Below, piece after piece: positions 1-11,833 of a stretch of 64,000 bases of DNA; position 1 is the first letter of the stretch; every line of letters starts with the position of its first letter. The translations under genes and the position numbers were made by a program. Origin of the DNA: Eumeta japonica (lineage: Eukaryota > Arthropoda > Insecta > Lepidoptera > Psychidae); the NCBI GenBank assembly GCA_005406025.1, contig BGZK01000151.1, forward strand, positions 248,001 through 312,000, in the 5' to 3' direction. The notes beneath the pieces were generated by a model. The model did no database searches. It saw nothing but the letters and a program-made list of their open reading frames with translations, and was not told the DNA's origin.

Positions 1-1339
1 TCGCTGAGGAGAACGACAGATTTTAGTTTCTTCAGACTTGTTCCCATTCGGCCACTTTCGGCGTTCACTCGGCCCTTCGATCACGAACGAAGATGACGTC
101 ACACGAACGCCAAAGAGAAAAACCGAACATAAAGTGCCATCTATTATTGTATTTGGATTTCAGTTGAATATTATGATAAAACAGATTTTAGTCTATGAAA
201 ATCCATAGACAAATAAAATTTTAAAAAGTTTTAATCTATTAATCTACATTGTTTTAGTACGCTAATATTAATCTATGATCTACATTAAATAACTATTTAT
301 ATTTAACTCTTATGATTTTAACGAATACTTATTACTTAAAAACTAATTTCGTAAAACTCTAAGAGATTTAAAGTTTAGTATTATAGTGGAGTGCACAAAA
401 TCGTAATCTACAACTTATTATTTAAGGATAATAATGTTTTTCTGTTTAGTTGTAGCACAACTAACATATCTACGAACTTTTTTGTCTGAGAAATATGTGA
501 ACGCCACATTTTAAATATGAAACATCTACCTAGTATAAATAGTTTATAACAAATACAAATGTGTATTTGTAAAATATGTATATAAACAAATAAAAACATG
601 TTGCAATTAAATATCTTCAGAAAAATTTAATGATCAAGTTTTAGAGAACCCAAAATAAATTGATGCTTGGAGAGAGAGAGTAAGCAAGAAAAACACTAGT
701 TGGTAGCTTTGCTGTTGCCAAAGTTCTGCCAGTTTGTCGCCCGGAATTCTTTTCGATACATACAAAGGTTTTCTATGGCAAAATATACAATGATAAAAAT
801 TATAATTTTATTGTTTATTATTTTTTTTTTGAATACGTTCATTTATAGCTAAGTTAAAAAAAGAATTATTGAAATACTATACCTTTATGTATGGTCGATT
901 GAAAATAAAAATATCATACGATTCCTTATTTGCCGGATTTTGTATAACTAATCATATTAATTTAATGATATAAATTAGGTAGTCAATATGCATAAATACA
1001 ATATTTATAGGTAGCTACGTCTTCAAAAACTGGTAGGTGGATTCTTAATACTTTTATTTAACTAATAGCTTTTCCGAGTTATATAATGTATTACATGAAT
1101 ATTAAGTAATTTCGTAATATAACAATGATTCCATTTTACACGTAGTAATAATTATCAAGGGAGAACTTTCAACAGAATGAGTTGTTAATAATGGGATTAT
1201 ATTCAGTAAATAATCCAGTTAACAAATAATTTTCTCACAATTTGCAACATTACATAAACAAAAATTAATGTTTGTTTATGAAAACTATTATGGACACAAA
1301 ACAAAAAGACATTTATTCTACGTATACTTAACCTACGAA
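1..1339. other. Intergenic left edge, no gene seen
   Basis: The first ~130 bases are richer in CG dinucleotides than anything until 13.4 kb and contain a CRE palindrome, so this could be the promoter or first exon of a gene lying mostly outside the window; direction cannot be told. From ~150 on the sequence is very AT-rich with many stops in all frames. A short palindrome built on CATAAACA / TGTTTATG lies near 1254-1281. No coding sequence is supported. Confidence 0.5.
94..101. promoter_or_regulatory. CRE palindrome TGACGTCA
   Basis: A perfect full-site cAMP-response element (TGACGTCA) sits in a locally CpG-richer stretch. CREB/ATF factors bind this 8-mer and full sites tend to lie near promoters. 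Whether this one is used, and by which gene, cannot be judged because the neighbouring gene would be off the left edge. Confidence 0.35.
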
Positions 1340-1470
1340 AACCTATGTTAAATAATTTACATTATATTTGGTAGCAGGCGGGGCCCATGAATTTTCTTAC
1401 GATTTATAATTTGCAAATCGTTCCTACCTGCTACCAAACATACCTAATGTAAATTATTTAACTTAGGCTT
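1340..1470. repeat. Hairpin MITE, ~130 bp
   Basis: Two arms of about 45 bases are near-perfect reverse complements. The left arm runs from ACCTATGTTAAATAATTT to GGTAGCAGG (~1341-1379) and the right arm mirrors it (~1421-1469). A ~40 base spacer contains GGGGCCC. The structure is typical of a small non-autonomous DNA element that folds into one long hairpin. No coding capacity. The family is unknown to me. Confidence 0.7.
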
Positions 1471-1844
1471 TCAGCTCATAATGTAGTCTGTTAAATTAAA
1501 GTAGAGTTTATTAGGTTTTAGTAGTTTGTTTTTGAATCTTGTTTTGGTCTTTTTAGTGCGTTGCTTATCTGTTGATTTTTTGCAGTCGGGTTGATTATTA
1601 TTTTTTTTTATTATTTTATTTTAGACATTTTAGTATTCCGTCCGGCACATTTTTATGAACGAAAGCGTGTACTTTTATGATTTTTGTAAATCGGGCAAAA
1701 TGTAGAAATGATTGTTAAGTACTATTGATAGCATGTCAAACAAATCACAAATGTAAATTATAATTAACGAAAGCGGTTCAGTCGACTATACTGGGTAAAA
1801 AAAAATGCGAAATACGATATTCAACACACATTTGGCCGATTTAA

Positions 1845-3137
1845 TAGTCCGGTCACTTTAGACATAAAAATAGGATCCAATTAACAAAAATTAGGGGCAA
1901 GCTGAAAATTGGTGGAGACCTTGGGTTTACCATTCTAAATAAAACCTCAAAAGTCCCCATCGATCCCGCGTGTGCGTTTCGAATTATTCGGGGTCAAAGG
2001 TCAAAAATTGAGGTTTTTTGGGTTTTTCTCGGAAACGGTGAGTTTTTTTCGAAAAAGTACTTCAGATCAAATTTGTAGCTTTTCAAATTCTCTATAAAAA
2101 TGGTCCTTCTAGTTTTTTCCAAAAAACTAACCATTTCCGAGATATCGCCATTTTAAGTGTCACGTTACACATGATATGCACACATAAGCCACGTACATAG
2201 GTATTTAGGCATCCAAGACAAGTAAATATCCATATTGTGTCTTTCTTATGTATAATACACTATTCTATTTAGAATATATCATCCTAAAAACATAGACCCA
2301 TAAGATAGTCAGTCCCTAACTGAATCTCCTCTACCCTTACGGCCTTGAAAACATCTGCGTAGTCTATTGTCCGCATGATGTCGTTCATATACCTGCTTCT
2401 TTTAGGGTGAAACGTTTGGTTGAAGTGAATATACATATTTTTATGAGCGTTTACGTTATTTGTGTTGTTAAATATTTCAAAAAAATGTCGAACTTTTGCT
2501 TTATTTGCAATAAGCTTTTGACTGAAAATACAACAGTTGAGGTCAGTCGTGGAATGCCGGCTTTAATCGCGGCCAGTGTCGCGAGAAGTGATGATTTTGC
2601 TGTGTTCTTAAGAACTCAGAAATCCGTTACGATTCACGTGGATTGTCGAAAAGCGTACACCCGGAAAAAAATCTATAGTTGCTGTTAAAAGACAACACGA
2701 GGAAGAACACACGGAATAAAAAACAAGTACAACTGTCGTGTCTTCCTCCTACATCCGCATCTGCCATACAACATTTTATCGGGTCTATTACCAAGTTCAA
2801 ACTGGCTAGATAATGAACTAAATCCAGAAGACTGGGGTTGGAGATTAATTGGTAATACTTTGGAACCAATCCAAACTTTACTTCCTCCCCCAGATAAACT
2901 TCTTAACACTATTTTCTGTAATTGTAAAAAGGTTGTAATGCCAAATGTGGATGTAGAAGAGTCGGATTATTGTGTTCCCTAGCGTGTACCGAGTGCCAAG
3001 GCCAATCTTGTTCAAATGTCCTACTCAGTACAACAGAGGAAGATTCGTGTGATTTTGATGGAGAAACAAATGATTCGTGTCCATTTGAAGAGATTTTGAA
3101 CATCCAGCAAGAAGAAGAAGAAGAGGAAGTCGTAGAG

Positions 3138-3178
<41 letters not shown>

Positions 3179-3741
3179 AGAAATCGAAGACATGACAGTT
3201 GAAATAGAATTTGGAGACTCGGATTAAACTATCAAGAAAAATTGAAAACTAAAGTAAAATTTAATAACAGTTATCATTATCAATTTCCATTATACATTAA
3301 AAAAAGCATTTCCCTTGAAAATTACAATAGAGCAGTTCGTGGAGTAGGCCTATTGGGGAAACCACGTTAAAAAAAACTCGCTGAGTACACTACCTCACAG
3401 GTGGCGTGGAAATGTGTGCATATCATGTGTAACGTGACACTTAAAATGACGATATCTCGGAAATGATTAGTTTTTTGGAAAAAACCATAAGAACCATTTT
3501 TATAGAGAATTTGAAAAGCTACAAATTTGATCTGAGGTACTTTTCCGGAAAAACTCACCGTTTCCGAGAAAAACCCTAAAAACCTCAATTTTTGACCTTT
3601 GACCACGAATAATTCGAAACGCACACGCGGGATCGATGGGGACTTTTGAGGTTTTATTTAGAATGGTAAACCCAAGGTCTCCACCAATTTTCAGCTTGCC
3701 CCTAATTTTTGTTAATTCAAATGTCTATAGTGACCGGATTA
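1845..3741. mobile_element. DNA transposon with ~340 bp terminal inverted repeats
   Basis: The left end (1845 to ~2187) and right end (~3411-3741) are inverted copies of each other over ~340 bases, differing by scattered substitutions and small indels. Both termini read TARTCCGGTCAC from the outside. The flank on the left is TTAA and on the right TAAA, so a TTAA-like target duplication is possible but not proven. The ~1.2 kb between the arms carries the remains of a cysteine-rich protein with an acidic tail. No transposase domain is recognised, so this is probably non-autonomous or uses an unfamiliar enzyme. Confidence 0.75.
2485..3227 (+). pseudogene. Broken cysteine-rich, Glu-rich element protein
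   Basis: Part 1 starts at the ATG at 2485 (MSNFCFICNKLL). It has a CxxC pair, a RGMPALIAASVAR helix and a HVDCRKAYTRK motif. I recognise this arrangement from multi-copy insect repeat proteins of unknown function. Part 2, after ~2840, contains NTIFCNCK, then in another frame CGCRRVGLLCSLACTEC, and ends in about 25 Glu residues before the stop at 3225. Two frame breaks fall in A-runs (near 2666-2672 and ~2926-2930), and each looks like one extra A. Zinc binding is inferred from the cysteine spacing. The gene is internal to the long-inverted-repeat element. Confidence 0.5.
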
Positions 3742-4256
3742 TAAAGCTAAAATACGACTATTTGAATGCATTGATTACAAATTTATTCGAAGGATTGAAT
3801 TAAAATGGTTGTAATTATTCCTGATTAAATTTAAATGCATGACATATGTATATTTTTATAATCTCTTTTTAATTCCCTTTATTTTGATACCCTAATCGAC
3901 AGGTTTGATTAAAAACAATTTTGAACTACTTACAATTTGGCGCCAAAATCCACCATTTTGTTTTTCTATTTAAATGCTTACCTAAGGACACTTGGGTTTT
4001 TGAGACGAATCTAACGATACTTTAATTGTCGAAATCCATCTAGCCGTCTGGAAGATACTTGGGAAAAAAGAAATTTATAAACAAGCTTACAAGATATGCG
4101 CGAAAAACAATACCCGTCCTTGGCACTCGGCTAAATATAGAGGCATCAATTTCCATATTTTGTCATTTAGACATACGACCTATTAATTCTGTAATAGCTA
4201 ACAGATGGCAGTAATAGTATAATAACATTCTAGTTAGATTAATATATATATTATAC

Positions 4257-5180
4257 AGAATGGAATCGATCATGCATCTTTTCGCAAATATTCATAATCT
4301 CCTTCTTTTTAGAACAACTTTGCCAAAGTAACTATAACAAAAATATGTCATTGAAAAAACACGTATATAAAATTTAAACACAATCCTAATAAATGTTCGG
4401 CCAAATTGCGAGCGCGAGCGCAGTCGTCGGGTCGCAGCCACACATGATGAACTCGAATTCTGCTCCGCGCTTGGGCTCCGGGATTTTTAGAGAGTTATAC
4501 ATAGTCATTTACCGACAAATGACACTTCATGTTGTTAGTGATGTAAAGGTCGCCATTGGTATTATTAAATTAGTTTCTGATTTTCCACGCGTATTCAACT
4601 CACCTCTAAACCAATAAGACGAACTAAGACAAATCATCGCATTACAATACACAGCACGCAATATTACTTGCGGACTCGCAAGTTGTTGACTGTCAAACTA
4701 AATTTCAGTATAAAGTCTCCAACAATAAATCATGTTTGCATATTCGATTGTAGTGAAAGGCATTGTTATTTAACACTTCAATATTAATCACATACAACTT
4801 TAGTTTCAAAAATGTCAATATCGTAAACATAACACTTATACTATAACTGTAACCTGAAACTAATACTATACTATCTTTACAAAAAATCTCTATCGTAAAA
4901 AAATACCTAGCTTCAGTGACAATTCGACCACAGCACGCGGCTGTGCTACGCGCACGACTGAAGGCCGCTCTTCGCGCTTGGCAATGTAGAACTGGGGGGC
5001 GCAGCATTACGCACATCGTCAGCTGTTGCTAAGGTTGTGTGTTCGTGAATTTTTACTACATGTTCCACGCTATTTTTCTCAGAAACGGCTAATTCAATGA
5101 CTATTGTTTTTCGGCAAAGTTGTTCTAAAAAAGAAGGAGATTATGAATATTTGCAGAAAGATGCATGATCGATTCCATAC
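4257..5180. mobile_element. Inverted-repeat element, ~0.9 kb
   Basis: Arms of ~70 bases at ~4257-4331 and ~5109-5180 are near-perfect reverse complements, sharing GGAATCGATCATGCATCTTT and the AATATTCATAATCTCCTTC block. The interior is unusually GC/CpG-rich for this window (for example around 4405-4490 and 4925-5020). No transposase is readable; a 74-codon ORF at 4393 has no recognisable domain. Probably a non-autonomous DNA transposon of unknown superfamily. Confidence 0.6.
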
Positions 5181-6479
5181 GGCATATATGTAGGTATATA
5201 TTTACTAATTATCTAAAAATCTAGTTTGTAAGTTAACATTCTAGAAATAAGGACATCGGTATTACCTTTGTTATTTTTAACAGATGGCGATAGGAAAAAA
5301 ACATCAGGCTTCGATATATACCTTACCATTTCTGTAATTTCCGGCAGATAACGTTAGTAATATAACAATAATCTAGTTGATAAACTATTACAGATTGTTT
5401 TTTGTATTTTATTAAATATTTGATAATAAAATAACATATTAATGATAGGTAACAAATCAAAACATGACTGAATTACTACGTTTAGTTCTAAATCTTGAGA
5501 TGTAATAATTTTTTCAATGGAACAGTGTTACGGCGAGAGAAGCGAGCTCTAACAAATTTCTAAGCACTCCCAAAATAAATGCCTAGCAACGAGTTTACTA
5601 ATTAAGAAATTATTCCTCTTTATTGTCAAAAACAGATGCACAGCCTCAAACAATCTTTCTTTAATTAATACCTTATTTTGTAGCTACAAACTCCAATAAA
5701 ATATTTATTATCTATGATTATAGAAAAAAATCATAATATTAGGGGAAACTGTCGTACAACGTTTTACCTAGATCAATCGTATTTTTTTGGAAATTCCTGT
5801 GCTTTAATATAAATTTGCAGATGGCATTTAAAACATCTTTGTTCACTCTAATATAGCTAGTTGTGATTCGCCATCGTCATATTACTGCAAATAAACATAG
5901 GAATTTATTATTTCTTGCTTAAAAAGTAACTTTTTTGGACTTTACTCATTGCCTATTTATTTAAAATTGTATGCATTTATAATATCCCTCTTGTTTACAA
6001 TCTAATCTCAATATATGTGGGTAATAGATGGTTTAGGTGTTGGAAGCACAATTTTAAGAATGTTTATAAAGGTTGTCAATAAAATTGGTGCGGTGTACGT
6101 GGCTCCTATGCTAATTATTGTACCTTGGACACTGGTCAAAGTATATTATATTGGTTGTACCTTGGACACCAAACCATTAATGTTTTTCCTGTCTTTTATT
6201 TTATTTCAATTTACTTAAATATATGTGATGACGCTGTAGGGAAAATATTGATAAGCAAGCAAAGCAAAAAAAAAAGCTATATTTCACACGGATAAAATTG
6301 AGAATGCAGTAAAATCATTGGAGTAGAAGAAGCAGAACTAGTTTGAGACACTCCTACAATTATACTAAGAAAGAATGTATTTCGTAAAGAACATACCTAA
6401 AAATCTTACAGTCCAAAGAGTATTCTTTGGAGTGCAAGATTAAGCTACGAGCTAGGTTCGTTTTTCAACATTCAACAAA
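5181..6479. other. AT-rich intergenic stretch, no gene seen
   Basis: All frames are broken by frequent stops. The motif CAGATGGC recurs here (~5282, ~5819), as it does at ~4201 and, inverted, at ~12805. Nothing coding, no RNA gene recognised. Confidence 0.4.
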
Positions 6480-7050
6480 CACACCGTTGCATTAACGTTG
6501 AATAATAACAAGAAACTATTGTCTCAATGTCCACCAGATTTACAAGCTGCTGATATATGTTAGTTAGATGAGAAGGTATTATCAACAGTGGACGTTCCTC
6601 CGAAAATTCTGGCACTAACTGAAGTTAAACAAGTAGGATCCGTGATGAGTGTCGAAAGAGAAAATACTATAACGATGACAATCGCTTGTAATGCTGATGG
6701 AAAATTTATTCTTTCAATGCTTATATTTTCGAAAGTTGATTTCAAACATTTCATGATTTATGGAGCAGCAAAAGATTCTTTAGGTGCGGCAAATCCATCA
6801 GGATAGTTCAAAAAGACCACATTCGTGATGTTCATGAATCACTTCGTAAAGTTTGCAAGACGCACTAAGATACACCCCATTATTGTTTTGATGCATAACC
6901 ATAAAAGCCACATTTATGTTCCAACAATTAGTCAGCAATAGAAAATGGTATTATTTTAGTTACGCTACATCCACACACAAGCAATAAAATGCAACCATTG
7001 GATAGATCGGTCTTCAGACCATTCAAATTGAATGGAAGTCACGCCTTGTT
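6480..7050 (+). pseudogene. Tigger/pogo-type DDE transposase remnant
   Basis: The longest readable piece (from ~6563) gives LDEKVLSTVDVPPKILA, then VKQVGSVMSVER and a block ending GAAKDSLGAANPSG. This is the first half of the DDE_1 domain of pogo/Tigger transposases. Further on, in broken frames, come VLMHNHKSHI (family form LxDNHxSH, so the second catalytic Asp is now His) and, near 6990-7020, QPLDRSVFRPF-like residues. Several in-frame stops make it dead. No helix-turn-helix N-terminus is readable. Confidence 0.65.
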
Positions 7051-7789
7051 CAAGTAAGTAAAAAAGCTATTGCATAGTATTTTTTATCAACTTATGCAAT
7101 TATAATTATTTATTTATGCAGTATTTTTTTGAGGAGGTGCCCTAACGCCGAAACTCTAAGCAGGCATGAGTCATTAGATTGCGGGGCGAAGAGGGGGATT
7201 AAGCATGCGCAGTAACACCGATACAACCAATGCCACCTAGAGGCGAGTTGCTGAACTAAAGAGACAAGCGTGATATTTCAAAAAAGTCATTAAAAGTTCT
7301 GCTATTCATCGATAGATAGCAAAAGTAAAAACTATCACCGCTGTGCCGGTCGGAGTGGGGGGAGTTAGGTTATTTTCGTTTCGGAATTTCTGGATTCAGT
7401 CTCCACGCTCAAGGCCCGCGATAGAAGCTATGCAATAGCTTAAAAGGTATTATTAGATTTAAGGTTCAATGTGAGTTTATGAGTTAAAATCGATAAAAAA
7501 TATAAATAGACAAGAGACTGATTAGGTTAATGATTTTTGAAATATTGCCATTTACATTAGCGTGCAATGTTCATTACAGGAGTTGATGTGATTATCCATT
7601 TACCGTAGTAATTTATACAAACAAAAAATAAACACACTACAGCAATTGCAAGTGTTTATATTCATTTGAATTTAATATGTCCAAAGGATAATTCATACGA
7701 TGCAAAGTATATTAGATCTGTTGTACCTGTTTAAAATTACCAACTCCAAGTTCCAAAATTATTGCAGTCTGATAACATAAAAGTACCAA
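7051..7789. other. Intergenic, contains CTCF-like motif
   Basis: No coding sequence. At 7232-7251 the 20-mer GCCACCTAGAGGCGAGTTGC is nearly repeated at 32468-32487 (18 of 20 identical). Both resemble the insect CTCF core AGGTGGCGC in inverse orientation. A short GC-richer block lies near 7340-7430. Confidence 0.35.
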
Positions 7790-9000
7790 AACACTAAATT
7801 TAAAAAAAAATGTAAACGATTACAGAAAATAGTCCAGAACTTCTGTGACAACAACATGAATATAACGGTCATACCTGGAAAAAATCAGTTTGTTGTCAGA
7901 GATTATTTACGGAATTTACTGAATAAGTATAGGGAATAAATAAGGGAAAATACAAATGATCCTGACAGTCGTACTATGTTTTGTAAATACAGTCATTATT
8001 GCGTGCATTTTCCAAAAAAAGAGATAACTGTTTGTGCAAAATACACTTAAATATTAATTTGCTTGTCAATATGCTAAAAAATGAAATTATTAAAGAGAAA
8101 AATGCAGATGAATTTTGTAAAAACGTTTGTTGCGATATTTATTCGGATATCTGTGTTGAGACGTAAATGTACAGCATGGAATAATAAGCAGGTTGATTAT
8201 TATGAGTTTGATAGTAACAGATACCTGACATATACGCAATGGTTAAACCAGAAAGACGGAAATAAGACAAAAACCTTTACAACTATGTAAAGCTAAACTT
8301 GATGATAAACCATTAAACTGGAAACATTCGAAAATAGTTTTCAAAGTACTTGTACTAAATACGAGAGTCGAATATTGAATATAAAGTAATTTGAGATAAT
8401 TACTCGAACTAAATACGGTTCTGATTCACTGTGGTTTTAGTGACAATTATAATCTAAAATATAATGACAAAATACAATCCTTCCATTTTGGTGAAAGAAC
8501 AAAACAAGTCAGTTTACACGCATTGATAATCTGTATTTATGAGATTGAGATTGGGCAAACTGTTCACTATCATTCTGTACCATATGGCACATATGCGGCC
8601 AAGTATGTGGTCGCATGTGTGCCATAGTAAAAAATATTACAAAAAAGGGGCGCTTTCTTTCTTGCTTAAGCTTCACACAGCTTTCTTAAGCTTCACAAAG
8701 AGTTTACTGAGATTCGATGCGTGATGTAGAATCACACGAAGACAGATCATACAAATGGAGCCCCTGACGGCGTCAGAAGAGCAATTAAAATTTCAGCTGA
8801 CTGCATTCTTAACTATGGGACCGATATAAGTGATTTTGGTTATTTCGTAACAGCTTTGCGCAACGCTAATGTGAACACTACAATTAAAATAGCCTCAAGA
8901 GAAGATATTGCGAAGCTGGAGAATTCGCTTTCTCTAAATATTCCGACTTTGAAAGACACCATGTAAGCCCTTTAGGACTCGGGTGATTCTAAAACTACAT
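7790..9000 (+). pseudogene. Decayed repeat-encoded protein of unnamed family
   Basis: Pieces in changing frames match a protein family I know from many insect and cnidarian genomes as multi-copy uncharacterised proteins. The order is an IPGKNQFVVRDYL segment near 7870; a basic ORF from 8081; GFSDNYNLKYNDKIQSFHFG (family form HxDFSENY...QSxHFG) near 8430-8500; a WSHV/WAHM-like piece near 8600; then GAPDGVRRAIKISADCILNY near 8760-8815, followed by an open stretch to ~8965. Gly-Ala-Pro-Asp-Gly and the Asp/Glu positions suggest a nuclease- or transposase-like enzyme, which is inference only. Many stops and frameshifts: non-functional. Confidence 0.5.
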
Positions 9001-9949
9001 TGAGAAACTTAAAAATTTCATTTACATGTGTGCACACAGTTCATGTGTTCATGACAAACATTTAGGATTTATAGAAATAATTTCCAGGAAAGAGTTTAGA
9101 ATATCACGATTACCACTAGTTCGAATTCTTTCGTCGATTTAGAACTTCCAGAATTCGCATTAGAATTTTCTCGACCTGAATAAACATTAGGTGCTGCGGA
9201 AAGTAAACGAATTACAGTTCTTAAAATCTTCAAGACATCAAATTTTAATTACACTTGTAAAAAACAATTGCAGACTTTTCGTTAAAAGGAGCATGTGTTG
9301 AATATGCCATTTGACGTAAAAAAATTCAATTTCGATCTAATGACTTCAAAGATTTCCATGATTAAGGTAATCCGACTAAAATCTCTAAAAATTCACTGAA
9401 ACGTCATAAATTGTCAGTAATATCCAAAAAAGATATGTAATTCTAGTACGAGAGCACATAAACTCAAAACAGTGCTTTGGTATTTCAAATTTAGTATTGT
9501 TAAGGTGATCGATTGAAATAATTTTAAGATATTTTCACTTTCATTAGAACAAGAAATGGAAAGGAATTAAATATTTAACCAAAAACGGTTTTATTTTTAA
9601 GTATACGTTGCCAAACCCCTTGACTACAGAACCTGTCACTGATAGTGGTCCGACACGCATTTTTTTGTTTGTTCTTGCTACACTTTCTTTTCAGATTACC
9701 TCTGAGAATCGTCCCTCTGCAAATTCATTTTATTGGCCTGATTTCACAGCTTTATATCTTTCGAACTACTTAAGCAAACTGTGTCTCCTTTATGAAGAAT
9801 CTTACAATTATATGATTATTGCATATCAAAATATTGCAAAAAGATTCAAAAAAAATGAAATAGGATTCAAGAAAAACTATAATTTATTTCGAATATGAGT
9901 AGTACCCAACATTTGTTTGAGGTGTGGACGTTTAATGAGCAGAATCCTA
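9001..9949. other. Intergenic, no gene supported
   Basis: AT-rich sequence that may be more of the decayed element to its left. A 96-codon ORF at 9608-9898 lacks any recognised motif and is rich in Tyr, Ile, Asn and Phe, as expected from random AT-rich DNA; I do not call it a gene. Confidence 0.35.
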
Positions 9950-11205
9950 TTAGGTCGGGTATAAGTTTTTTCGTATTTCAGAAGAAAAAGTAAAATCTCT
10001 TTGCTTGTGCTGTTTATATCTAGCCAGTTTTGATACCATTAAAAAGATGATATTTTAAAAAAGAAAAATAAAAAAGGTGTCCCGCAATTTTTCTATTGTT
10101 TTTATGTCCACCAAAATGAGTGAACCTTACGTAGAAATTTGATACATATTGAAGTTTTATTCCAAAAAACAATGGGACACTTTGAAAAAAAATTTGTCAA
10201 GTTTATACACCTAAGGTAGTGTCGGTAAGAGTAGCACAATACTGGTTAAAGCGTTATCTGTCTAGTGATTTTGATGTCAAAGATGAACCTCGCTTTGGTC
10301 GACTTGTTACGAATAAATTCGATGCCATTTTGAAAAAAGTAGAGCAAGATCGGCATATTAATTCTTACAATATAGCTGAAGAGCTGGAGATTGACTACAA
10401 AATAATTTTTACCCATTTGAAAAAAGCTAGATATGCAAAAAAACCTCGATACTTGGGTCCCACACGAGCTCACTGAAAGAAATGTGTATAAATCGTGTAC
10501 TCATTTGCGTTTCTCTATTGAAACGTAATGAAATCGAACCGTTTTTGAAACAAGAGATCACTGGTGATGAAAAATAGATTACCTACGACAAGAATGTGTG
10601 ATAAATATCATGGTCAAAAAGCAAGCAAGCTCGACAGATTATAGTGAAACCCGGATTAACACCCAATAAATTGATGTTATGTAAATTGTGGGATTGGAAG
10701 GGCATTATTCATTATGAGCTTTTACCGCTGGGTAAAACCATCAATATCTCTACTGCCAACAGCTGATGAGACTCAAGCGAGAAGTAGAGAAAAAACGGCC
10801 GAAATTGATCAACAGAAAGGGTGTGATTTTTCAAAATGATAATGCCAGACCACACGCATCTTTAGCCACTCACCAACTATTAAGTTTGGTTGGTAAGTGT
10901 AAAAGTATTAAGGCATTCACCATATAGCCCTGATCTTACACCCTCAGATTTTCTCCTGTTTCAGTCTCTTTAGATTTTTTTAGGCAGTGTTAGGTTAACA
11001 TGAAGAGAGAACTGTCAAAACTTTTGGTCGCAGTTTTTTCATTAGAAGTCTCAAAATTTCTACAGCAATGGGATTATGTCACTACCAACAAAATGGCATA
11101 TATATATATACACATATTATAATTAAATGTAAATAATATATGACGGAAAATTATCTTGAACTTGTGTATGAAATACAAAAAAAAAAAACCTTTTCCTCAG
11201 CCTTA
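9950..11205 (+). mobile_element. Full-length dead mariner, copy 1
   Basis: Both ends carry inverted repeats (left TTAGGTCGGGTATAAG; right end reads TAAGGCTGAGGAAAAG from outside, both then poly-T and GTATTTC), flanked by TA on each side: 1256 bases, the normal size for mariner. Transposase N-terminus from 10219: DVKDEPRFGRLVTNKFDAIL, then KVEQDRHINSYNIAEELEID (helix-turn-helix region). The frame shifts near 10455; further pieces (GLTP, WDWKGIIHYELLPLGK, FQNDNARPHASLATHQ) are separated by stops. Same family as the copies at 16,339 and 21,923. Confidence 0.85.
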
Positions 11206-11223
11206 TAGCATATATAACGACTA

Positions 11224-11364
11224 ACGCCGAGTTGCATCAAAAGAAAAATGGCAATTTGTAAACATTAACCTAAGACTTAATAAATTGTCCTTACATTATT
11301 TATTAAGTCTTACGGTTAATTATTAATAATCAATTAACGTTTTATCTTTTGATGCAATCGCCGT
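11224..11364. repeat. MITE with nested palindromes
   Basis: Outer arms CGCCGAGTTGCATCAAAAGA and its near-complement TCTTTTGATGCAATCGCCGT, inner arms TAAGACTTAATAAAT / ATTTATTAAGTCTTA. About 140 bases. It lies 18 bases beyond the end of mariner copy 1. The GGCGATTGCATCAAAAG end suggests a Tourist/PIF-type miniature element, but no target duplication is clear. Confidence 0.6.
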
Positions 11365-11764
11365 GAAAGTTACGTACGTTTTCGCACAATACTCTTATTC
11401 TAGTTTTATGATCATAGTGAATTAGATAGTGTTCATTTATTCCCCTTAACATCTTAACCGTCCTTTTGAAAAATAGCATATTATCTCAACTGTAAGAAGG
11501 CTCTATCGCTAGTTACTTTTGTCCAGAGCTCGTGATCTTACGTAGAATAACTATAGTTTCTGTAAACTCGCTTCGATGATTTACCTTTAAAATAAAAAGG
11601 AATACAATTATTTTCGGATGCATAATATTACCATGAATTTAAGGAATCTATCAACACAATTTCATTACTTAAGTGAATAAACGAAAATTATTAAAATACA
11701 GTCGGGGGGCAATTGAAATATTTTGTTTGGAAAATATGATTTACAAAATTTCACATACATGATA

Positions 11765-11833
11765 TGTTGTCACACGCAAACAATTAAGAAATGTTATTAT
11801 TTAGATGTCTTAATTGTTTGTGTGTGACACAAG
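11765..11833. repeat. Hairpin, ~25 bp arms
   Basis: Left arm TGTCACACGCAAACAATTAA and right arm TTAATTGTTTGTGTGTGACA are complementary apart from one mismatch, around a loop of ~20 bases. Likely a small transposon relic; a processed small RNA is possible but nothing in the sequence favours it. Confidence 0.5.

Noticed and set aside
2909..3193. Minus-strand 94-codon poly-Ser ORF
   Set aside because: It is the antisense of the GAA/GAG repeat that codes the poly-Glu tail; the serine run is an artefact of the repeat.
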